Shown: positions 1 to 7,173 of the stretch, piece by piece
Layout of the letters: each line of letters begins with the position of its first letter
How positions within the stretch are numbered: position 1 is the stretch's first letter
Made by a program: the position numbers and the translations under genes
NCBI GenBank assembly: GCA_039024915.1
Contig: JBCCPK010000011.1
Coordinates: 1 to 37,329, forward strand
Reading direction: 5' to 3'
DNA length: 37,329 nt
Source: Pseudomonadota bacterium
GTDB lineage: Bacteria; Pseudomonadota; Alphaproteobacteria; Rhizobiales; MH13
The notes under the pieces: model-generated
What the model saw: the letters and a program-made list of their open reading frames with translations, nothing else
The model's database searches: none
Told to the model about the DNA's origin: nothing

Positions 1-1128
1 GCCGAACAGCACGAGCGCCAGACCGAGGTTGCTAGCCAGCCAACTCGTCGCGGGCGCGACCGTCTCAACGGCCTGGGAGACCTGCTCGCCGACAATCGGG
101 ACCGCGGCAACCAACCCATCATTCTCGGCCACCGTCACCGCGCCACCGAACAGCGCAGCGATCCAGCCGAGCAGCCCGCCCCGGTCGGCATGCTTGACCG
201 TCTGCGAGCCCCGTTTGCGGAGATCCGACACGGTCATATCTTCGCGGTCCTGCGCCGGCCGTTGCGAACGTGGCACAGCCACTTCGAGAGCAGCTTCGGT
301 TTGCGGGCCCACGACACCGTCGATCGTCAAACCATTGTCCTTCTGGAAGGCCAGGACGGAGTTCTCGGTCAGGTCACCGAAGTCGCCATCGACGTGCGTC
401 GGGTATCCAAGCTCGTTGAGGCGCTCCTGGAGCGCGCGCACCCGGAAACCTTCAGACCCGACGCGCAGGGCGCGCCTGCGCATCTCACCTCGAATCTGTG
501 GCGGTTTGCCTTTGATCCTGGTGTAGGCCCGCTCCATCATCCGCGCGTAGCGCGTGACTTGGCCCGAGCCGTTGTATTTGCGGGCAACGGTCCGGAAGTC
601 GCGCTGGCGCAATGCTTCGGCGAGCCCGACGCTTTCGAGGAAGCGAACAAACGCCTCGACCTGGCTGCTTTCATTCGCAGCCATCGCCAACACGAAGTCC
701 TGCACGGTGCCGTAGCCCACCGCCCGGTGGTTGAAGCCCATGATCTGCGGACCGCCATAGGACGCCGACTTGAGCCCGGCCGTCTCGTGCATCTCGGTCA
801 TGCGCTTGAGGAGCGCCCACCGCCGATCGGAGCCTGGACCTCCTTGGCCACCATAGTTCGACCGCGACCAGGAGCGCTTTGCCAGACCCGCACGCTCGGC
901 TCGCGCCCGCAGGCTTTGGGGCAGCATGCGGCGGAAGATGTGCTTTTCGACAAGGATGATGAGCCGTCCCTTGGCATCGTACGGCTCGCCACGGCTCTCG
1001 ACTTCGAGGATCGCCTGAAGGGTTGCCTCTTCGCAGCCCAACCGCTTCGCGGCGTTGCGAATAGCCGACCCGAGGCCGGCTTCGCCGCCGCCTTCCATCA
1101 GCTGATCAATGACTGCAGGTTCCGACAT
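1..1128 (-). CDS. Phage endolysin: N-acetylmuramidase (DUF3380) with peptidoglycan-binding domain and C-terminal membrane segments, partial
   Basis: The first 376 residues are visible and the frame is still open at base 1. Residues about 20-205 resemble the DUF3380 N-acetylmuramidase of Mu-like phages: ILEVESRG (Glu44 the likely catalytic acid), then a FDAxGRxxILFExHxF-like stretch, SYGGPQIMGFN and VARKYNGSG. Residues about 220-282 are a PG_binding_1 domain (LRVGSEGFRVRALQERLNE, VDGDFG, FQKDNGLTIDGVVGP). Hydrophobic stretches follow at about 317-336 and from about 360 to the edge, which is unusual for a soluble endolysin. The start ATG at 1128 has an AGGAGG-type site 9 nt upstream (1138-1144). 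It is the first gene after the Mor-like activator, the position of lys in Mu. It should degrade the cell wall at lysis. Confidence 0.9.
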   Translation of the reverse strand, partial: MSEPAVIDQLMEGGGEAGLGSAIRNAAKRLGCEEATLQAILEVESRGEPYDAKGRLIILVEKHIFRRMLPQSLRARAERAGLAKRSWSRSNYGGQGGPGSDRRWALLKRMTEMHETAGLKSASYGGPQIMGFNHRAVGYGTVQDFVLAMAANESSQVEAFVRFLESVGLAEALRQRDFRTVARKYNGSGQVTRYARMMERAYTRIKGKPPQIRGEMRRRALRVGSEGFRVRALQERLNELGYPTHVDGDFGDLTENSVLAFQKDNGLTIDGVVGPQTEAALEVAVPRSQRPAQDREDMTVSDLRKRGSQTVKHADRGGLLGWIAALFGGAVTVAENDGLVAAVPIVGEQVSQAVETVAPATSWLASNLGLALVLFG

Positions 1129-1189
1129 GCGCACGCATCCTCCTGAGGGGGTGATGCCGGCATCATGGTCGAAGGCTTTCGGGAAATAC

Positions 1190-1210
1190 GGGGCGAAACA
1201 GCTTCGCCCC
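1190..1210 (-). terminator. Hairpin after the Mor-like gene
   Basis: A perfect 8-bp stem (GGGGCGAA/TTCGCCCC) with a 5-nt loop sits 3 nt beyond the stop of the Mor-like gene. On the minus strand it is followed only by GTATTT, so it is a weak intrinsic terminator at best. It may separate middle from late transcription, with the Mor-dependent late promoter expected between it and the endolysin start. Confidence 0.4.
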
Positions 1211-1213
1211 TTG

Positions 1214-1588
1214 TTAGAATGGGAGCTCGGCTTGAGCGCTGTCGGTATGCCGCTTGAGCCAGCTTGCAACCGTGCGGTCCGACACCCTTAAAAGGCGGGC
1301 GATCTCACGGTCAGGCACGTTGCGCCGCCGATACTGATAGGCGGCCCACCTCTTTGCATTCGGTAGGTGATGGGACCCCATTCCGAGCTCGCGCGCAAGG
1401 GCAGCGGCTTTATCGTGGCCAACGACGCCAGCGATCCGGGATCGCGTCTTGGGGTTCTCGGTGAAGTAGATCGGCGCGCCGCCCAGCTCCATGATGAGCT
1501 TCAGCGTGTCATCTTCTCCGAGCACTTCGAGGTAGGTGGTCAGGCTTGGCGGCATCGGAATGCCGGGGATGATGTGATCCGACTTCAC
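1214..1588 (-). CDS. Mor/C-like late-gene transcription activator
   Basis: This 124-residue protein resembles the Mor activator family. It has an N-terminal dimerisation part with LKLIMELGGAPIYF, then RIAGVVGHDKAAALARELG. A basic linker (AKRWAAYQYRRR) follows, and a C-terminal helix-turn-helix at about 91-113 (VPDREIARLLRVSDRTVASWLKR). In Mu, Mor and C switch on middle and late promoters, and this gene lies directly before the endolysin where such a regulator is expected. Its start overlaps the methyltransferase stop by 4 nt, so it belongs to the middle operon. The family call rests on motif and position and not on a search. Confidence 0.75.
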   Translation of the reverse strand: MKSDHIIPGIPMPPSLTTYLEVLGEDDTLKLIMELGGAPIYFTENPKTRSRIAGVVGHDKAAALARELGMGSHHLPNAKRWAAYQYRRRNVPDREIARLLRVSDRTVASWLKRHTDSAQAELPF

Positions 1589-2328
1589 GCGTTCGCCCCG
1601 TCAAAACCCTCGTGCTTTGCGACGGCGGTCCTTATGCGCTGGCAAGCGATCTCAAAGAATTCGGGATCGATCTCGATGCCGGTGAATTGACGGCCCGCTT
1701 TGATGGCCGCAACACCGGTTGAACCCGTCCCCATGAACGGGTCGCAGATCGTCTCGCCGGGCACGTTGGCGAGGATCTTGTCCATAACCGCGTCGGGCTT
1801 GACGGTCGGATGGCTGAAGGGCGACTTGCCGACAGCTGTCGTGATGTGCCGGGCCTTATCTTTGAGCTCTCCAATCGGGGCGTAGCCTTGCTGCCAGGCA
1901 TGCACGTAAAATTCTGTGTCCGGCAGGTAGTGTTTGTTGGCCACCGGCATCGGATTGTCCTTGTGCCAGCTGATCACCGCGTGCCGATGGAAGCCCGTGT
2001 TCAGCCGCGTGATCACATTGCCGAGCTGGTCGTTGTGGCAGAAGCAGACGATGCCATACGCAAACTTCCAGGAGAGGATCTCCAGGTCGAAGCCTCGATC
2101 GAGACCGCGCTTGCCGATCTCGGTCGTGTGCTGACGAGCGGCCCGAAAACGACCACCGCCCGAAACGTTGATCTTGTAGGGCGGATCCGTGATCATCCCG
2201 TCGAAGCAGCCGAGGCGTGGGACCAGCTCGTAGGCGTTCGCCAGGTAGAGCGTGTGCGACCCGATATGGACCTGCCGCACGGCCGGCGAAGCTGGAGTCA
2301 TGGCGTCGGGGAAAAGAGGTGTCGCCAT
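1585..2328 (-). CDS. Phage DNA methyltransferase (beta-class, DPPY)
   Basis: 247 residues. The catalytic motif DPPY is at 48-51. The SAM-binding motif DPFMGTGSTG is at about 196-205 with GIEID at 217-221, and HPTVKP is at 173-178. Catalytic motif before SAM motif is the beta-class N6-adenine/N4-cytosine order. No endonuclease partner is adjacent, so it is probably an orphan phage enzyme that protects its own DNA or marks promoters (inference). It overlaps the Mor-like start and follows the 74-residue gene by 6 nt. Neither possible ATG (2328 or in-frame 2301) has a good ribosome-binding site, so the exact start is uncertain. Confidence 0.9.
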   Translation of the reverse strand: MATPLFPDAMTPASPAVRQVHIGSHTLYLANAYELVPRLGCFDGMITDPPYKINVSGGGRFRAARQHTTEIGKRGLDRGFDLEILSWKFAYGIVCFCHNDQLGNVITRLNTGFHRHAVISWHKDNPMPVANKHYLPDTEFYVHAWQQGYAPIGELKDKARHITTAVGKSPFSHPTVKPDAVMDKILANVPGETICDPFMGTGSTGVAAIKAGRQFTGIEIDPEFFEIACQRIRTAVAKHEGFDGANA

Positions 2329-2334
2329 CTCCCG

Positions 2335-2559
2335 CTAGTCCTTTTCAGGTTTGCGGGCTGGTGACGCTGGAAGCAGTCCTTCGCGCTGTGCCTGCTCGCG
2401 AAGCTCGATCGTGATTTCGGCAACGCGATGGCATGCGGCGAGGGGGCCAACGACAAGGGCAAGGTTAGCAGCTGCGCAGGTCAGCTGGTTTTGCGCGTCG
2501 CTGACCAGGTCTTCGGCCTCGTCGATGAGCTGCTGGAAGTCGACCCGCTCGGTGCTCAT
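2335..2559 (-). CDS. Small phage protein of unknown function, 74 aa
   Basis: I do not recognise this gene. It encodes a mainly helical, acidic protein with an N-terminal stretch VDFQQLIDEAEDLVSDAQNQ and a Lys/Pro-rich tail. Its ATG overlaps the stop of the ASCH-like gene (ATGA), and the methyltransferase begins 6 nt after its stop, so it is translated as part of the middle operon. Confidence 0.7.
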   Translation of the reverse strand: MSTERVDFQQLIDEAEDLVSDAQNQLTCAAANLALVVGPLAACHRVAEITIELREQAQREGLLPASPARKPEKD

Positions 2560-2960
2560 GAGGATGGCACCTGGTCTTCGGTGCCCCAGCGGATCACCAC
2601 TCCCTCAAACGTGCCTGGACCATGGGTCTTGAGCCAGAAGTGCCCAAACTCGGGCGCGCTGAGAAAGCCATCAGCCTTTGCGAAGCTCGCGACTTCGGCT
2701 TCATCCAATGGGCAGCCATTGATCTCGACCCACATGTGCGTGCCCGCTGCCGCTTGCTGAAGCCTTATGACGATGTCGTCGATGCCGATGCAGAACGGGT
2801 CGGGGATGAGCTTCTCGCACTGCTTCGTGCGCATCCCGCCGTACAGCTGGATGGGCTCGCCAATGTGGGCGTGGCGCTTCCTGTGCGCTCTGACGGTTTG
2901 GCGCTTGGTGCCGGCTCGGATCGGCAGCCAGAACTGCCGTTGGAAGTTGTACGCGACCAT
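2556..2960 (-). CDS. ASCH-like domain protein
   Basis: 134 residues. The N-terminus FQRQFWLPIRAGTKRQTVRA is the type shared by phage ASCH/PUA-like proteins: an aromatic strand followed by the AGTKRQTxR nucleic-acid-binding loop. HAHIGEPIQLYGGMRTKQC and a C-terminal FAKADGF...FGHFWLKTHG match the rest of that small beta-barrel fold. ASCH proteins bind RNA or modified nucleotides, but the ligand here is unknown. Its start lies divergent from the plus-strand exported gene. The genes that follow it overlap or nearly abut. Confidence 0.7.
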   Translation of the reverse strand: MVAYNFQRQFWLPIRAGTKRQTVRAHRKRHAHIGEPIQLYGGMRTKQCEKLIPDPFCIGIDDIVIRLQQAAAGTHMWVEINGCPLDEAEVASFAKADGFLSAPEFGHFWLKTHGPGTFEGVVIRWGTEDQVPSS

Positions 2961-2988
2961 CAGCCCACGCCACCCAGGGGCTGGACGA

Positions 2989-3024
2989 GCGGACCTTGTC
3001 CGGACTGGTCCGCACAGCTACGGT
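2989..3024 (+). promoter_or_regulatory. Candidate promoter with embedded inverted repeat for the plus-strand cargo gene
   Basis: A sigma70-like pair TTGTCC (2996-3001), 17-nt spacer, TACGGT (3019-3024) lies upstream of 3053. A perfect 7-bp inverted repeat, GCGGACC (2989-2995) and GGTCCGC (3007-3013), brackets the -35 element and could be an operator. The -10 match is weak. Confidence 0.35.
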
Positions 3025-3052
3025 ATCGGCTCAATCGAGTTGGAGAGCACCG

Positions 3053-3361
3053 ATGCGCATCATCGCGATGATTGCCTGCCTGATCGCGACGCCCGCTTTT
3101 GCCGATGATCAACTGAACCTTGCAAGCGAACTCGGACGAATGCTTGCCTTCGAAGAGTTCTGCGGCCTGCATTACAGGTACAACGCGCTCGTCGACTTCA
3201 CTCAAGAGAACGTCGACCCCGACAATGTCGACTTCAACACTGTGCTCCAAGCCTCCTTCAGAGCCCGCTCGCGCGAGCGAGAGGAGATGACTGCGGCGAT
3301 GCTGATAATTCAATGCACGCAGATTGAGCAGACGGCGCGCAGCTTTGGTTTCATCGAGTAA
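3053..3361 (+). CDS. Small exported protein of unknown function, phage cargo (moron) candidate
   Basis: 102 residues. The N-terminus MRIIAMIACLIATPAFA is a typical Sec signal peptide with cleavage after AFA, leaving a mature protein of about 85 residues. Two cysteines (EEFCGLHY and IIQCTQIE) could form a disulfide in the periplasm. The start at 3053 is supported by GGAG 7 nt upstream and by the signal peptide beginning there. It lies opposite to all surrounding phage genes, ends 5 nt from the convergent winged-helix gene stop, and has its own candidate promoter. This fits a gene expressed in the lysogen. I do not recognise the family. Confidence 0.75.
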   Translation: MRIIAMIACLIATPAFADDQLNLASELGRMLAFEEFCGLHYRYNALVDFTQENVDPDNVDFNTVLQASFRARSREREEMTAAMLIIQCTQIEQTARSFGFIE

Positions 3362-3366
3362 GGCCA

Positions 3367-3786
3367 TCACGCCGCCACCTTGTTGAGCAGCCGGATGATC
3401 CGCGTCTTCGATGCAGCAGGTAGCCGATAGAAGTCGCCATACACGCTCTCGATCTCGATGCAGTGCGGGCTAAGAGCCTTGCGAAGCCCGCTTACATGAC
3501 CGCGGACGATATTCAGCAGATCGCGGTCCGGATTGCCCGTCGTCACCGTATCGACCAGCATCATCAGCCGTTCGGTGGTCACAGACCTGGCGCCGAAAAG
3601 CGTGGCCAGGATCGATGCCTGAACGCGGCTTAGGCGAAATGCGTCCGCAATCTGGATGCGCAGCGTCTCTGGCGGCTTCAGGCTCTCTCGAAGCTGGCGC
3701 AGCTCCTCTTCCAGCAGGTCGATCCGCTCGCGCAGCCTGCGGATTTCGATAGCGCTGTCGAGAAGTCTCTTGGAGCGGCCGGTCAT
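3367..3786 (-). CDS. Winged-helix DNA-binding protein with N-terminal coiled coil
   Basis: 139 residues. Residues about 11-36 form a charged coiled coil (IRRLRERIDLLEEELRQLRE). Residues about 45-121 resemble the OmpR/PhoB-type winged helix: RLSRVQASILATLF, then HVSGLRKALSP (recognition-helix-like) and the wing IESVYGDFYRL. It has no receiver domain. The start ATG at 3786 overlaps the GemA stop. In Mu the gene after the GemA region is the Mor activator. Here a separate Mor-like protein exists further on, so this may be an additional regulator of middle genes (inference). Confidence 0.75.
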   Translation of the reverse strand: MTGRSKRLLDSAIEIRRLRERIDLLEEELRQLRESLKPPETLRIQIADAFRLSRVQASILATLFGARSVTTERLMMLVDTVTTGNPDRDLLNIVRGHVSGLRKALSPHCIEIESVYGDFYRLPAASKTRIIRLLNKVAA

Positions 3787-4424
3787 GATGCCGCCTTCTT
3801 CGCCCGGACTTGCCGGCCGAGCGCGTTCATGACGGGGATCCAATGGTGCTCTTCTTCCAGGCTTGGTACTGGCTGGCCGCAGTATTGGAGGCTGGCTTCT
3901 GCCAGCACCTCATCAAGCACATCGCCAACACAAATTTCGGGGACGATCTTACGCATCTGCGCGCACGCGATCCTGCGACCTGCAGTGCGATAAAGGGCGC
4001 TCATCAGCGGATCCAGTTCCCACTCAACGCCACCCTCGCGGGCGAGCCATGCTTTCAGCGCCTCGATGACCTTCGCTGCGTTGGCCGCGTCATACAGGAA
4101 CTGCGTATGCTCCAGGCCGGTCTGGCGCTTCACGAACGCGAGCAGCGCCCTGTCATCCCGGTTGCGCACGAGCCCAAGGTTCCAACCTGCGATCCAGAGC
4201 GCTTGAAGCTTCTTCGCATACGGTCCGGTGAGGGTTCGTCGACGCGGCTTTGAAGGGCCTTTGAAGCCGTCTGAATTGAGATCGGTCAGCACCGCTTGGC
4301 GCTGGTCATCGTCCATGGCCTTCAGGCTGCGAAGACCAGTCACACGCTCGAAGCGGTCCCGCGCGTCTTCCTTGTCGATATCACGCGCCCGCAGCGCCGC
4401 ATGGATTGCGCCCATGGTGTTCAT
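3783..4424 (-). CDS. gemA: GemA (gp16-like, DUF1018) regulatory protein
   Basis: 213 residues with the DUF1018 layout: an N-terminal helical part (AIHAALRARDIDKEDARDRF, VTGLRSLKAMDDDQR), a basic RRRTLTGPYAKKLQALWIAG, then NLGLVRNRDDRALLAFVKRQ and VIEALKAWLAREGGV. In Mu, GemA modulates host gene expression and DNA topology. The C-terminal part after about residue 140 is longer than the core domain and not recognised. It overlaps the HNH gene stop by 4 nt and the winged-helix start by 4 nt. Confidence 0.88.
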   Translation of the reverse strand: MNTMGAIHAALRARDIDKEDARDRFERVTGLRSLKAMDDDQRQAVLTDLNSDGFKGPSKPRRRTLTGPYAKKLQALWIAGWNLGLVRNRDDRALLAFVKRQTGLEHTQFLYDAANAAKVIEALKAWLAREGGVEWELDPLMSALYRTAGRRIACAQMRKIVPEICVGDVLDEVLAEASLQYCGQPVPSLEEEHHWIPVMNALGRQVRAKKAAS

Positions 4425-5062
4425 GACCGGCGCTCCTTTGCCTGCTTCGCGGCATGGGCAAGACGGGCGCTGGCAAGGATGACGGGCTTCAGCTCGGCAG
4501 GTGCCTGATCGTATCCAGGCTGACCCCGGTCGGCTCGGCCGGCGAGCCTTGGAAGCAGCGCCTTGGGGATGGCTATCCAGTTCGCCGGATCGGTGTTCGT
4601 TTTGTCACCGTCCAAGCACTTGAGGGCATGGCCCTCGGGGACTGGACCGTTTGCTTTCTCCCAAAGCCAGCGGTGCTTCTGAACGTATCGGCGCTCATGG
4701 CCCGTGTGAGGGTTGGTCTCTCGGACGCTGACCTCGATATAGCCGTTTTTGTTGAGCCGTTCATGACCCTCGAATTTCGTGTTGTGCGGCAGGTTTCCCG
4801 CCTTGTATTGCGTCGCCGCACAGGCAGGGTGGAACGGCATTTTGCGCCCCTTGTTGAGCGGAACAGCGCCCTTCTCGTATCGGCCAGTGCGACCAGTGAA
4901 CCATCCCCGCCGCTTACAGAGCGCGGCGAAGTTGGTCAGGCTCACGTCGTCTCGGCAGAACACCTTGCAAAAGAGCGCATGCGCCTCGCGCCGAGGCAGC
5001 TCTTTGTGCCGTTCAATCCACCAAAGCTCCGTCGCGCTGTACGTGATGGGCGTGCCCTTCAT
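4421..5062 (-). CDS. HNH endonuclease-like protein
   Basis: 213 residues. The N-terminal part (ELWWIERHKELPRREAHALF) looks like a small DNA-binding helical domain with a conserved LCKRRGWFTGRTGR. The C-terminal HNH_3-type core is KHRWLWEKANGPVPEGHALK followed by CLDGDKTNTDPANW, with His and the two Asn-containing turns visible. Where many HNH proteins have a second His, this one has Cys (KCLDGD), so catalytic competence is uncertain. Phages of this kind carry such a gene in the middle region. It may nick DNA or be a domesticated homing nuclease. It is coupled by 4-nt overlaps on both sides. Confidence 0.8.
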   Translation of the reverse strand: MKGTPITYSATELWWIERHKELPRREAHALFCKVFCRDDVSLTNFAALCKRRGWFTGRTGRYEKGAVPLNKGRKMPFHPACAATQYKAGNLPHNTKFEGHERLNKNGYIEVSVRETNPHTGHERRYVQKHRWLWEKANGPVPEGHALKCLDGDKTNTDPANWIAIPKALLPRLAGRADRGQPGYDQAPAELKPVILASARLAHAAKQAKERRS

Positions 5063-5298
5063 GACTTCTTGCCTTCGATGGCTGGCAAGTGGTCGACAAT
5101 CATCGCGCCGTACTCGGCGTATAGATTGGCTGCTTTCAGCTGCAGATCGGCTGTGCGCACGATTTTGTCGGTGACACCGACAATCGCTTCGGTTCTGGAG
5201 ATTTCCTTCTCCAGCTCTTCGTTGGTTAGATCTTCGTCCGACAGCCTTTCCAACTGCGCGAACAGGTGATTGTTGAGGTCAGAGAGCTTGTTCTTCAT
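5059..5298 (-). CDS. Small coiled-coil phage protein, 79 aa
   Basis: I can assign no function. The protein is acidic at the N-terminus (LSDLNNHLFAQLERLSDEDL) and helical throughout, with ELEKEISRTEAIVGVTDKIV suggesting a short coiled coil. Similar small proteins commonly precede HNH genes in Mu-like prophages of Alphaproteobacteria (recalled, not searched). Its stop overlaps the HNH start, and it begins 1 nt after the previous stop. Confidence 0.75.
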   Translation of the reverse strand: MKNKLSDLNNHLFAQLERLSDEDLTNEELEKEISRTEAIVGVTDKIVRTADLQLKAANLYAEYGAMIVDHLPAIEGKKS

Positions 5299-5299
5299 G

Positions 5300-5611
5300 T
5301 CAGTCGGACTCCATTGATCTGGACCCAGCCCCCACGGCGGCCCTGGCGACTGTGGCTAGGTGGTCGATGATCTCTGATGGGTCTCCCTCGCGACGCCTTG
5401 CGAAGCACCAAAAAGCGACAACGTAGATCACCGTGAAGTACTGCTGAGCCTCCGGGAGCACCTGCAGGTCGTCGATGATTGATTGGGCGCGGTCGTCGCA
5501 GCCCGTGATGTCTTCCAGCAACCTCTCTTCAAGAGCAGCCCTGAACGCAGGATCGGCGAGCTGCGCCGTCAGCTTCATTCCCTCGACGTATCGGTTGGTC
5601 CCATCGGTCAT
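5300..5611 (-). CDS. Hypothetical phage protein, 103 aa
   Basis: No family recognised. It is an acidic, helical protein with one hydrophobic stretch (YFTVIYVVAFWCFARRR, about residues 58-74) that could be a buried helix or a weak membrane segment. It starts 1 nt after the stop of the 92-residue gene and ends 1 nt before the next start, so it is part of the coupled middle operon. Confidence 0.65.
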   Translation of the reverse strand: MTDGTNRYVEGMKLTAQLADPAFRAALEERLLEDITGCDDRAQSIIDDLQVLPEAQQYFTVIYVVAFWCFARRREGDPSEIIDHLATVARAAVGAGSRSMESD

Positions 5612-5612
5612 G

Positions 5613-5891
5613 TCAGGCGTTCCCCGCGGGGTGACCGCCGAACGTGTTCGCTACGGCGTTGCGATTGCCCTCAGCGATGTTGATCTTGACCAGCTCAACG
5701 ACCTGCTCTGGCGTCCACTCCTGCCCGTCGAAGAAGATTGAAAACTGCCCGATCAAGATGGCTAGTGTAGCCACGAGCTCCTCGACGCTCATGCCATCGG
5801 CCTCAAAGGGTTTCAGAGCGTCGACAACGGCTAGCCGCGCCTGCTCATGCCGTGTCTTTGTTGGGGTGCGTTTCAGCGACGTTTTACCCAT
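5613..5891 (-). CDS. Hypothetical phage protein, 92 aa
   Basis: No family recognised. It has a basic N-terminus (MGKTSLKRTPTKTRHEQAR) followed by a helical, acidic body (MSVEELVATLAILIGQFSIFF, WTPEQVVELVKINIAEGN). The ATG at 5891 shares its A with the TGA of the DUF3164 gene (TGATG), which decides this start over a longer upstream reading of the same frame. Confidence 0.7.
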   Translation of the reverse strand: MGKTSLKRTPTKTRHEQARLAVVDALKPFEADGMSVEELVATLAILIGQFSIFFDGQEWTPEQVVELVKINIAEGNRNAVANTFGGHPAGNA

Positions 5892-6523
5892 CACGCCCTC
5901 GCCAGATCGATCGTGACAGGCTCCCACCGGTCGCGCGGTGTGGCGCGCTGATAGAAGCGGACGTACTCCTTGGTCCCCGTGACCCGGATCGCGTCGCGGA
6001 TGGCGTCCATCGCGGCGAGCCATCTGGGATCCTCGATCTCAAGCCGCAAGAGTGAGAAGAGCTCGGCCTTGTTGATCTCGCCCTCTTTTTCGACGCTGAA
6101 GACGCGGTTCACGAGCGCGCGCAACTCTTCGCGGCTTTCGGCGCCCCACTCGACCAGGCACTCGTCCACGAGCTTCTTCGCGGACTGCAGCTCGGGCCCG
6201 AAGGCGATCTGGTCAGCAATCTGGACCTGCACCTTCATTGTGCCGTCGTAAGACTGGAACGTGACGTTGCCCTTCGCACCGCCTGCGCGCGCGCCGTACT
6301 GCTCTTCGAGGAGCGCCTGAAACGCGTTCAAATCGGCAAAGGTGTTGCCCTTGAAGCGGGCGATTTTAGCGCTCAAGTCGCGCGCAAATTCCATGCACTT
6401 GCGAACTGTGTCGTCTTCGAGCTTGTGCTGTGCCTTCACGAGATCGATGGGCACGAGAGCACCCTTCGCGTCCCTCATGTACTGGTTGCCGTCGACCTCG
6501 ACGGTTGGTGGTGTCGTCTGCAT
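5891..6523 (-). CDS. DUF3164 family phage protein
   Basis: 210 residues and full length for DUF3164, a family found in the early region of Mu-like phages. The visible signature runs from the N-terminal YMRDAKGALVPIDLVKAQ through KGNTFADLNAFQALLEEQYG, GGAKGNVTFQSYDGTMKVQV and ELQSAKKLVDECLVEW to DAIRDAIRVTGTKEYVRFY. The biochemical role is unknown; some databases mislabel relatives as sulfate transporters, but no membrane segment is present. It sits 2 nt after the DnaA-domain gene and overlaps the next start. Confidence 0.88.
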   Translation of the reverse strand: MQTTPPTVEVDGNQYMRDAKGALVPIDLVKAQHKLEDDTVRKCMEFARDLSAKIARFKGNTFADLNAFQALLEEQYGARAGGAKGNVTFQSYDGTMKVQVQIADQIAFGPELQSAKKLVDECLVEWGAESREELRALVNRVFSVEKEGEINKAELFSLLRLEIEDPRWLAAMDAIRDAIRVTGTKEYVRFYQRATPRDRWEPVTIDLARA

Positions 6524-6525
6524 GG

Positions 6526-7173
6526 CTAGGCAGCCTCCTCGTCTTCTGCATAGGGTTTGATGGGGTCGAGCAGCGCGGCACGGGACGCCGCGATATTCTC
6601 GCGCAGATCGTCGATGGCTTTCGCAAACGCAGCCGGCTCCCTCAGTAGGTCGGCGGCTAAAGCCGTCTGCAGGTTGCGATCAGCAAAATTCAGGGATTGC
6701 GCCGCCTCGCGGACACGGCGGGCGATCTGCTGCCGGATAAATGGGTGCGTGGGCCGATCGGTGGTGGCCGAGGCGATGGTCAGCGCAACCGGCGAGCGAT
6801 CTGAGATCGAGACCGTCGAACCGTCGTCTTTTGGGACGGTCATTTCGCCCTTCAAATCCTCGATACGCTTTATGATAGTGGCGGTCCGCTTGTGCATCTG
6901 CGGGCTGCTGCGCATGCGCTCTTCGTGCCGCTGCACGCCGCTCAGGATCGTCGTATGGTCCCGACCAAACACCGTGCCGATCTCCGGATAGGAGAGCGTC
7001 GTGGACGCCTTCATCAGGTACATCGCCAGATGCCGCGCCTCGATGCACGACGTGGAGCGACGGCTGGATAGAATGTCGTTCTGTGAGACATCGAGCGCCG
7101 ACGCGGCCTGCCGCAAGACGAACCTGAACAGATGATCGTCGAACACGCCCAAAACGAAGTTTGACCTGCTCAC
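6526..7173 (-). CDS. Phage protein with DnaA domain IV (DNA-binding) fold
   Basis: 215 residues. Residues about 15-85 match the DnaA C-terminal DNA-box-binding domain: EARHLAMYLMKASTTLSYPE, then IGTVFGRDHTTILSGVQRHE, which contains the (G)RDHTT recognition signature. The AAA+ ATPase domain of DnaA is absent. The C-terminal half (residues about 120-215) is helical and unrecognised. The GTG start at 7173 overlaps the upstream TGA (GTGA). It may bind DnaA-box-like sites in phage or host DNA to direct replication or regulate transcription (inference). Confidence 0.82.
   Translation of the reverse strand: MSRSNFVLGVFDDHLFRFVLRQAASALDVSQNDILSSRRSTSCIEARHLAMYLMKASTTLSYPEIGTVFGRDHTTILSGVQRHEERMRSSPQMHKRTATIIKRIEDLKGEMTVPKDDGSTVSISDRSPVALTIASATTDRPTHPFIRQQIARRVREAAQSLNFADRNLQTALAADLLREPAAFAKAIDDLRENIAASRAALLDPIKPYAEDEEAA

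Noticed and set aside
190-1146. Long plus-strand open frame (318 codons) opposite the endolysin
   Set aside because: It has no family signal, and the minus-strand frame carries clear muramidase and peptidoglycan-binding motifs. High GC makes long antisense frames common.
4454-5269. Plus-strand open frame of 271 codons across the HNH gene and its neighbour
   Set aside because: It spans two well-supported minus-strand genes and shows no domain or ribosome-binding site.
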